A stretch of 18,352 bases of DNA from positions 1 to 18,352 of the forward strand of contig CAZHRJ010000053.1 of the NCBI GenBank assembly GCA_964534765.1, read 5' to 3'. The stretch is from CAZHRJ01 sp964534765 (GTDB lineage: Bacteria > Lindowbacteria > 2-12-FULL-62-27). Positions 13,862 through 18,352 of this stretch are shown in pieces. Made by a program: the position numbers and the translations under genes. Every line of letters begins with the position of its first letter. Within the stretch, counting starts at the first letter, position 1. The notes beneath the pieces were generated by a model. That model had not been told where the DNA came from. It saw only the letters and a list, made by a program, of their open reading frames with translations, and did not search any database.

Positions 13862-16800
13862 GTTCACGGTCCGTTAGACTCTCGGCCAATCGGTTCAGGA
13901 GGTCTTCTGTCCGTCGGCCGGAATTTGGACATCCCTGCCCATTCCGGCACTGGGACATTCCTGTCCGGCGCCTGTGTTCCCGCTGTGCGGGACCTTTTTC
14001 GATCGCCGACATCACTCCTGAAATTCTCATCGCCAGCGGCAGCATCTGCCAGGCAGTAGCCCGATCCGATATCATGCGGCACCGGCGGATTCTTTCCCCC
14101 GGCCGGTCCCTCTGATCCGCCATCACGGCCAGACAGTCCGCCCAAATAGTCATGTCGGCCATTCGGGCGGACTGCGCCAGACGCATCAGACGTTTTCCCC
14201 ACCGTCGGGCGTCGCTGATATCGCCGATCGCCATATGGCAGCGCGCCGCGCCCAGGATGGATTTGACCTTCATTTCGAAAAATCCAAGTTTACAGGCAAG
14301 GTCGTGCGCCCTCCGAAACCGATCCAGTGCATGGATCGGCCGGCCCATGGACAATTCATAAAGCCCGCAAATTCGATCCAGATCCGACTGGAGGTTTGTG
14401 TCCTCGATTCGCGATACGGTGTCGGCGCCCATTCGAAGAAACGGCTGGGCAAGCGGCGCCAGACCCATCTCGATATAGCACTCAGCCATGTTCAGAGTCG
14501 AATACGCCAGCGCCCGCGGTTCGCCCAGTTTTTTTCGCACCTCGTACCCTCGCCGATGCCGTGTGATCGCCAATCCAAAATTCCCCGAGATCAATTCGCA
14601 GTAGCCCAATCCGTGCAGGGCATAGGCTGTGCTTCCTTCGTGAGTTTGTCTCTCCGCGATTTCCAGAAGAGTTTGAAATGCCCCTCTCGCCTCCGCAATA
14701 CGGCCCAGTTTCACATGGGCGTTTCCCGCCAAAAATAATCCCGCGCCCGCAGGCTCATCGGCGGACTGTCGCTCGATCTCGTTGGCCTCATCGGCATATC
14801 GAATGCATTTCCCATACCGACCCTGATACCAGTAGGTCGTCGCGATGGTGTTCAGGATATCCTTCCGGGATCCTGTGAGGCCCGTTTTTCCGGCGATGCG
14901 AAGCGCCCGGAGGCCGGTCTTTAGAGAATCCGGGTGCCGGCCCATCAGCCGCTGACATGAACTGATGAAATTGGCCGCATCGACTTTTGTCCGAGCTTCC
15001 GCGGACTTTTCCGCCTCCCGGTAGTCCCGAATGGCCAGTCCGTAAAGGCCCAATTGTTTGAGCGCCTTGCCCCTGATTTTTCTGAGGACCGATCCTCTTT
15101 GACGCTGATCCCGCCGCGAAGCGGCCGTTCGACCGATAAGGTCCAGCGCGCGGCTTGAGTGAAACCGCACCGACTCGTGCATCCGGGATTTGCTTGCGTC
15201 CGCCGCCGCGCGCTCGTGGTACAACACCGCCCGCTCGTCATCCTTCCCGGCTTCAAAATGATGTGCCAGCCACCAGGCCTCTTTTCCCAGCCGCTCCCCT
15301 TCCCGCCCGATTTGCCGGTGCAGCTCCGATCTCAACTGGTGGGACATCGATTCATAGACGGCGTTTTGGATGGTCTCGTGATGGAAGCAATAGACGGGAG
15401 GCTGTGACTCCACAAATCCTCCCTCGGTCAGCGTCTCAAGCGCCCGCCGGGTGTCGTCCTGATTTTGGCCGAGGTTGGGCAGGTCGGATAAAAGGTCAGG
15501 CTCGAAGATCAGGCCAAAGACCGCTGCCGCTCGAAGAATCTTCCGGTCAAATTCCGCCAGCCGGTCCGTCCGGCATAAAATCGCGGCCTGGACAGTGTCC
15601 GGGATCCCGGTCCAACCATCCCGCTCGACCATCATCCGGAATATTTCGGAAATATAAAGGGGATTGCCTCCCGCTCTCGCGTGGATTTCCTCGATCTGCC
15701 GTGATTGCAGGGGCCGATCTCCCAGCATATCCTCGGCCATGCGTTTTGTTTCCTCAACCGTAAATGGCCCGATCATCAGTTTCCGAACGCCGGCGTTCCG
15801 GCCAACAATGTGAGCCGGCCGGGCCGTCGTCATCACAGGTATTGTCCAACCGGCCTCGTCGAGATCGTCCAGAATCGTCAGACTGTCGGGCGGCGCCCAG
15901 TGCAGGTCCTCGATGATCAAAAGCATCGGTTCACGTTCGCGCCGGATCAGATAGCGCACCGCCTCCAGGCGCATGCGCCGAAGCAGTTTCCCGTCGCCCG
16001 TTCCGACCGGAAGGCCCAGAATGGAGGCGATGCCGTCGGCATGATCGGCATGGTCGGTCCTCAGCAGGTCCAGGGCTCTCTGTTCAGTCCACGGATCGGG
16101 CAATCTCAGCATACGGCCGATGATCGACCGCCATGGCAAAAAAGCGTCGCCCGTTTCGTGCGGCAGGCACGCGCCTTTCAAAATCCGGCCTCCCCGTTCG
16201 GCCCATCGTTCAACACTCCATTCCAGGAGCGTCGTCTTGCCCACCCCCGCCTCGGCGATCAGCGCGAGGCGCCCGCAGGACCCCTGCCGGGCTTTCGAAA
16301 AAAAATTCAGGATCTCGTCTCGCTCCGCATTCCGGCCGATGAGCGAGGTTTTGGAGAAACCTCCGGCGGTCATCGGCCCGGTGGCCCGGCCGTGAACCAG
16401 CGAGGCGTCGATCGGGAGTCGCTTGCCCTTGGCCACGATTTTGCAGGGGGATGTCCGAAATCGTCCCCAGGTCCGGGCCGTCATGGAACGAAGACACAGC
16501 ACCTCGCCCCATGGCGCCGCCGCCATCAGTCGCGCGCTTGTGTTCATGACGTCGCCAATCACCGTGAAATCACACCGCCGGTCGCTCCCCACCAGACAAG
16601 CGAACGATTTCCCGGCGGCAATCCCCATCTTCGTATTCTTTCGCATCTTCCCGATCCGGTCCCTGAACGCTATCGCCGCCTCGATGGCGGCCGTGTCCTG
16701 CCGTTCCAGCACGGCAGACACCCCAAAGAGACCGATGACCTTCAACCCATGAGCGGCGATGTCGGTCCGGGCAAATATCCCTCCATGCCGCCTCATCTCA

Positions 16801-17735
16801 TCGCGCAGCAGGGTCAATTTCCCGGAAAGAAAGGATAGCACCGTATCCCAGGATTCTGACCGGATCGCCGATTCGGCCATGGGAACCAGGCCGCGGATTT
16901 CCGTGAAAATGGGCGTCACATACCGGTGTTCGCACAGCCACGCCGCTCCGCCGGCGCCCAGCCTCTCAATCCGGTCGGCCACCGCGTCCGGCACGTATGC
17001 CCGGTACCGGTCACCCTCCTCGACAGGGATGTCCCGGCTCAGGACTTTCTCAGTCTTCAATGGAATGTGCGCCGGATCAGTGTCTCCGACGCCCCAAGTG
17101 CCGGAGTCTCCGACGCCGGCCGGAAATTGCTTCAACTGACAAAAATGTCCGGAGTGACCAATCCACCGCCCGCCGGCCAGCTTGGCGGTGATCCTTGACG
17201 CGACAATTTGCCCGCGCTCGGATACATCCTCTATCGCCGCCAGCTCTTCAAACACAGTTCCCAGCGGCACGTACTCCAGCCGGCCGGCGCCCAGGCTCGC
17301 GGTGACGCCCAGCCCGCGGCCGCGATGCACGGCCACTTTGACACCCATCCGTATTATCTTTTTCCCGATTTCTGTCTGTCCGGTTTCCCGAATACTTTGA
17401 AGAATCCGAGTGGAAATCCAGACTCCGGCGCGGCAGGAATCGTCCCCGCCCGGCACATACGCCAGAATCGCGTCACCGCCGAACTTGAGAATGGATCCCC
17501 CACCCGTTTCGATCGCTTCAATAAACCGCGAAAAACACAGGTTCAATGTCCGCGTCGCCTGCTCCGTCCCCTCCGACCCCGCCGCCGCGGCCGCCTCGAA
17601 GAGCGCGGTAAATCCGGAAATGTCCGCAAACAAAAACATCCCATCAAGAATCTCAACGGGACTGACGTGACCCCGCCGAGTATGTTCGGGTACGAACGCC
17701 GCCAGTGAGTGTCCCGATGTCGGATCACCGCCCAT
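13782..17735 (-). CDS. Soluble adenylyl cyclase-like protein: two cyclase domains, AAA ATPase, TPR
   Basis: The 1317-residue protein has the layout of animal soluble adenylyl cyclase. Cyclase domain C1 (about 30-195) keeps the metal ligands Asp38 (FADISGFT) and Asp88 (KFGGDAIL) but lacks the Asn/Arg motif. C2 (about 270-445) has Glu279 in place of the first Asp and no second Asp, yet keeps Lys332, Asp395, Asn398 and Arg402 (VIGDVMNTSARL). One composite active site per protein is therefore expected. Then come Walker A (AEAGVGKTT, Lys500) and Walker B (LLIIEDLHW, Asp610) of an AAA_16/LuxR-type ATPase, and TPR-like helices (about 880-1250). A 56-bp repeat adds about residues 1257-1275 near the end. 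Another repeat lies in the C1-C2 linker. The gene stops at TAG and overlaps the convergent DnaE-derived gene by 80 bp. ATG 17735 has only a weak Shine-Dalgarno. Confidence 0.92.
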   Translation of the reverse strand: MGGDPTSGHSLAAFVPEHTRRGHVSPVEILDGMFLFADISGFTALFEAAAAAGSEGTEQATRTLNLCFSRFIEAIETGGGSILKFGGDAILAYVPGGDDSCRAGVWISTRILQSIRETGQTEIGKKIIRMGVKVAVHRGRGLGVTASLGAGRLEYVPLGTVFEELAAIEDVSERGQIVASRITAKLAGGRWIGHSGHFCQLKQFPAGVGDSGTWGVGDTDPAHIPLKTEKVLSRDIPVEEGDRYRAYVPDAVADRIERLGAGGAAWLCEHRYVTPIFTEIRGLVPMAESAIRSESWDTVLSFLSGKLTLLRDEMRRHGGIFARTDIAAHGLKVIGLFGVSAVLERQDTAAIEAAIAFRDRIGKMRKNTKMGIAAGKSFACLVGSDRRCDFTVIGDVMNTSARLMAAAPWGEVLCLRSMTARTWGRFRTSPCKIVAKGKRLPIDASLVHGRATGPMTAGGFSKTSLIGRNAERDEILNFFSKARQGSCGRLALIAEAGVGKTTLLEWSVERWAERGGRILKGACLPHETGDAFLPWRSIIGRMLRLPDPWTEQRALDLLRTDHADHADGIASILGLPVGTGDGKLLRRMRLEAVRYLIRREREPMLLIIEDLHWAPPDSLTILDDLDEAGWTIPVMTTARPAHIVGRNAGVRKLMIGPFTVEETKRMAEDMLGDRPLQSRQIEEIHARAGGNPLYISEIFRMMVERDGWTGIPDTVQAAILCRTDRLAEFDRKILRAAAVFGLIFEPDLLSDLPNLGQNQDDTRRALETLTEGGFVESQPPVYCFHHETIQNAVYESMSHQLRSELHRQIGREGERLGKEAWWLAHHFEAGKDDERAVLYHERAAADASKSRMHESVRFHSSRALDLIGRTAASRRDQRQRGSVLRKIRGKALKQLGLYGLAIRDYREAEKSAEARTKVDAANFISSCQRLMGRHPDSLKTGLRALRIAGKTGLTGSRKDILNTIATTYWYQGRYGKCIRYADEANEIERQSADEPAGAGLFLAGNAHVKLGRIAEARGAFQTLLEIAERQTHEGSTAYALHGLGYCELISGNFGLAITRHRRGYEVRKKLGEPRALAYSTLNMAECYIEMGLAPLAQPFLRMGADTVSRIEDTNLQSDLDRICGLYELSMGRPIHALDRFRRAHDLACKLGFFEMKVKSILGAARCHMAIGDISDARRWGKRLMRLAQSARMADMTIWADCLAVMADQRDRPGERIRRCRMISDRATAWQMLPLAMRISGVMSAIEKGPAQREHRRRTGMSQCRNGQGCPNSGRRTEDLLNRLAESLTDRELRRRFRLRWDAVVESGSHSVLAWAAI
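13911..13966. repeat. 56-bp palindromic repeat, copy B (inside the cyclase-AAA gene)
   Basis: Copy B lies exactly 640 bp to the right of copy A in the same genomic orientation and differs at four positions. The outer stem GCCGGAAT/ATTCCGGC is unchanged. Since the host gene is on the minus strand, the element is translated here from the opposite strand, giving residues such as RRTGMSQCRNGQGCPNSGRR. The minus-strand frame across copy A would read nearly the same peptide. Confidence 0.8.
17022..17117. repeat. Repeat fragments in the C1-C2 linker of the cyclase gene
   Basis: GACAGGGATGTCCC (17022-17035) is the exact reverse complement of 13286-13299 in copy A. Nearby, GTCTCCGACGCC occurs at 17082-17093 and 17106-17117, separated by CCAAGTGCCGGA; GTGCCGGA is also found in the reverse complement of copy A. 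The encoded linker reads AGVGDSGTWGVGDTDP on the minus strand. This looks like a related but diverged insertion. Confidence 0.5.
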
Positions 17736-18045
17736 GGGGTGACTCTGCCATATCCGCGCGGCGGCCGCGAGGATGGAGGGATTCCGCGAATATCCGTAAG
17801 CCGCCGATGATTAGCGCGAAGCGGACAAAAAAACGGACAAAAAATTCGATTGACTTTCACCCCCCGCTGAAGCACACTCCGACCATTATCAGGCTATGAT
17901 ACATACGATAGTGCGAATTTGGGGCTTAGGGGGTCTCAGCCAGCCAGCCGTTAGTTCGTCCACAGTTGGCACGCCGGATTTGCAATCCATTCTTCTCCGT
18001 CCCACAGCTTTTTCCCCCATTTGTTTGATGTTGCGTCATAACGAA

Positions 18046-18081
18046 CCCCTTGCACCCTTCGACGGGCGAGGGGCGCTTTTT
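18046..18081 (+). terminator. Possible intrinsic terminator without an obvious upstream gene
   Basis: CCCCTTG plus CCC (18046-18052, 18055-18057) pairs with GGG plus CGAGGGG (18064-18066, 18067-18073), leaving a CA bulge and a UUCGAC loop. Five T follow at 18077-18081. No plus-strand gene ends upstream, so it would end a short RNA starting around 17900, or be fortuitous. Confidence 0.4.
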
Positions 18082-18093
18082 ACATGGAAGATC

Positions 18094-18171
18094 ATTTGTG
18101 ATTTGTGATTCCCGATTTGTGATTTGTGATTGGAATCACAAATTGGAAATCACAAATCACCAATCACAAAT
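18094..18171. repeat. ATTTGTG/CACAAAT inverted-repeat block
   Basis: Four ATTTGTG units (starting at 18094, 18101, 18115 and 18122) are followed by three CACAAAT units (18137, 18151 and 18165). The two arms, of about 38 bp each, form a long imperfect palindrome centred near 18133. It is AT-rich in a GC-rich setting. It could be a REP-like intergenic element or a small inverted-repeat mobile element. Confidence 0.8.
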
Positions 18172-18191
18172 TCCGGGGGGACTGTCGGCAC

Positions 18192-18215
18192 ACCCGACCC
18201 GCCCTCCGGTCGGGT
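18192..18215. other. Perfect 8-bp stem-loop before the last gene
   Basis: ACCCGACC (18192-18199) pairs with GGTCGGGT (18208-18215) around an 8-base loop. It lies 22 bp upstream of the ATG at 18238, without a T-run, so it could affect expression of that gene or belong to the neighbouring repeat block. Confidence 0.45.
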
Positions 18216-18237
18216 ACCCCGGGGATTCCCTTCGGTC

Positions 18238-18352
18238 ATGAGCCGCTTCCGTTGGAAATTGCTCATTGGCGCGTTGCTCATTGTTTCATTGTCCTTGATC
18301 GCCTACGCCCTTCTCACCTCCACCACCCACCAGATCACCGAGCCGGTCATCT
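18238..18352 (+). CDS. N-terminus of a membrane-anchored or exported protein, cut by the window edge
   Basis: The ATG at 18238 opens a frame that runs to the end of the window (38 residues). It starts MSRFRWK and then has a hydrophobic segment LLIGALLIVSLSLIAYALL, typical of an uncleaved signal anchor or a first transmembrane helix with basic residues on the cytosolic side. TSTTHQITEPVI follows. Nothing identifies the family. GGGGA (18220-18224) is a rather distant Shine-Dalgarno. Confidence 0.5.
   Translation, partial: MSRFRWKLLIGALLIVSLSLIAYALLTSTTHQITEPVI

Larger units (their letters stand above)
17736..18237. other. Gene-free stretch, about 500 bp
   Basis: No convincing gene lies between the cyclase start and the last partial gene. 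A short ORF at 17896-18108 has no family features and runs through the terminator-like hairpin. TATGAT at 17895-17900 could be a -10 box, without a good -35. The stretch also holds a terminator-like hairpin, an ATTTGTG inverted-repeat block and a hairpin at 18192-18215. The promoter of the minus-strand cyclase gene should lie at its left end, but I cannot pick one. Confidence 0.6.

Noticed and set aside
12800..13867. Minus-strand ORF of 355 residues opposite the DnaE-derived gene
   Set aside because: No recognisable domain; it only reads the reverse of copy A, which explains its similarity to the end of the cyclase protein.
15705..16838. Plus-strand ORF of 377 residues opposite the cyclase-AAA gene
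   Set aside because: Pro/Arg-rich composition typical of a shadow frame; the minus strand carries the ATPase and C2 motifs.
17976..17988. GGATTTGCAATCC, resembling a tRNA-Cys anticodon arm
   Set aside because: No T-arm, D-arm or acceptor stem can be built around it.
17896..18108. Plus-strand ORF of 70 residues in the right gene-free stretch
   Set aside because: No Shine-Dalgarno, no family features, and it reads through a terminator-like hairpin.
1..18352. CRISPR array, integrase, or full tRNA/rRNA genes
   Set aside because: No regularly spaced direct repeats with spacers, no integrase motifs and no rRNA or tRNA cores were found.

Overview
The window comes from a Gram-negative bacterium with GC-rich coding DNA. 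Evidence for an outer membrane is a porin-like beta-barrel protein ending in Phe, a second barrel-like protein ending in Trp-Phe, and a lipoprotein. I cannot place it taxonomically. The mix of Ser/Thr kinase, class III cyclases and a pyruvoyl arginine decarboxylase would fit a deltaproteobacterium-like lineage or an uncultured candidate phylum, but that is inference.

Left part, plus strand: an AT-richer GxxExxY (PD-(D/E)XK-like) gene runs in from the left edge. A CTCTGCG-rich repeat follows and lies about 9 bp from the start codon of a class I aminotransferase. A strong sigma70-like promoter overlaps that gene's stop codon and precedes about 260 nt of highly structured non-coding sequence. 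Next come a second promoter-like site, the porin gene and a textbook intrinsic terminator. A plus-strand cluster then encodes an exported protein of unknown function, a ParB/SerK-like protein, pyruvoyl-dependent arginine decarboxylase (pdaD) and agmatinase (speB). The last two would convert arginine to agmatine to putrescine, but speB carries an in-frame TAG that cuts off its C-terminal 65 residues.

Middle part, minus strand: a signalling cluster of a lipoprotein, a Ser/Thr kinase fused to two tandem MotA/ExbB-like membrane repeats, and an FHA-GAF-class III cyclase. The membrane half of the kinase has its own perfect Shine-Dalgarno and ATG inside the ORF.

Right part: on the plus strand, a barrel-like protein is followed 2 bp later by a DnaE-derived protein. 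It keeps the PHP metal-binding residues, lacks the polymerase catalytic core and ends in TPR-like sequence. It converges on, and overlaps by 80 bp, a 1317-residue protein built like soluble adenylyl cyclase (two cyclase domains, AAA ATPase, TPR). A 56-bp palindromic repeat lies inside both of these genes and is translated in opposite directions. The right end is a 500-bp gene-free stretch with a terminator-like hairpin and a large ATTTGTG inverted-repeat block, then the start of a membrane-anchored protein that leaves the window.

The most interesting items are the DnaE-derived PHP protein without a polymerase core, the kinase-MotA fusion with an internal start site, the structured RNA before the porin, the coding-sequence-invading repeat, and the amber codon in speB.
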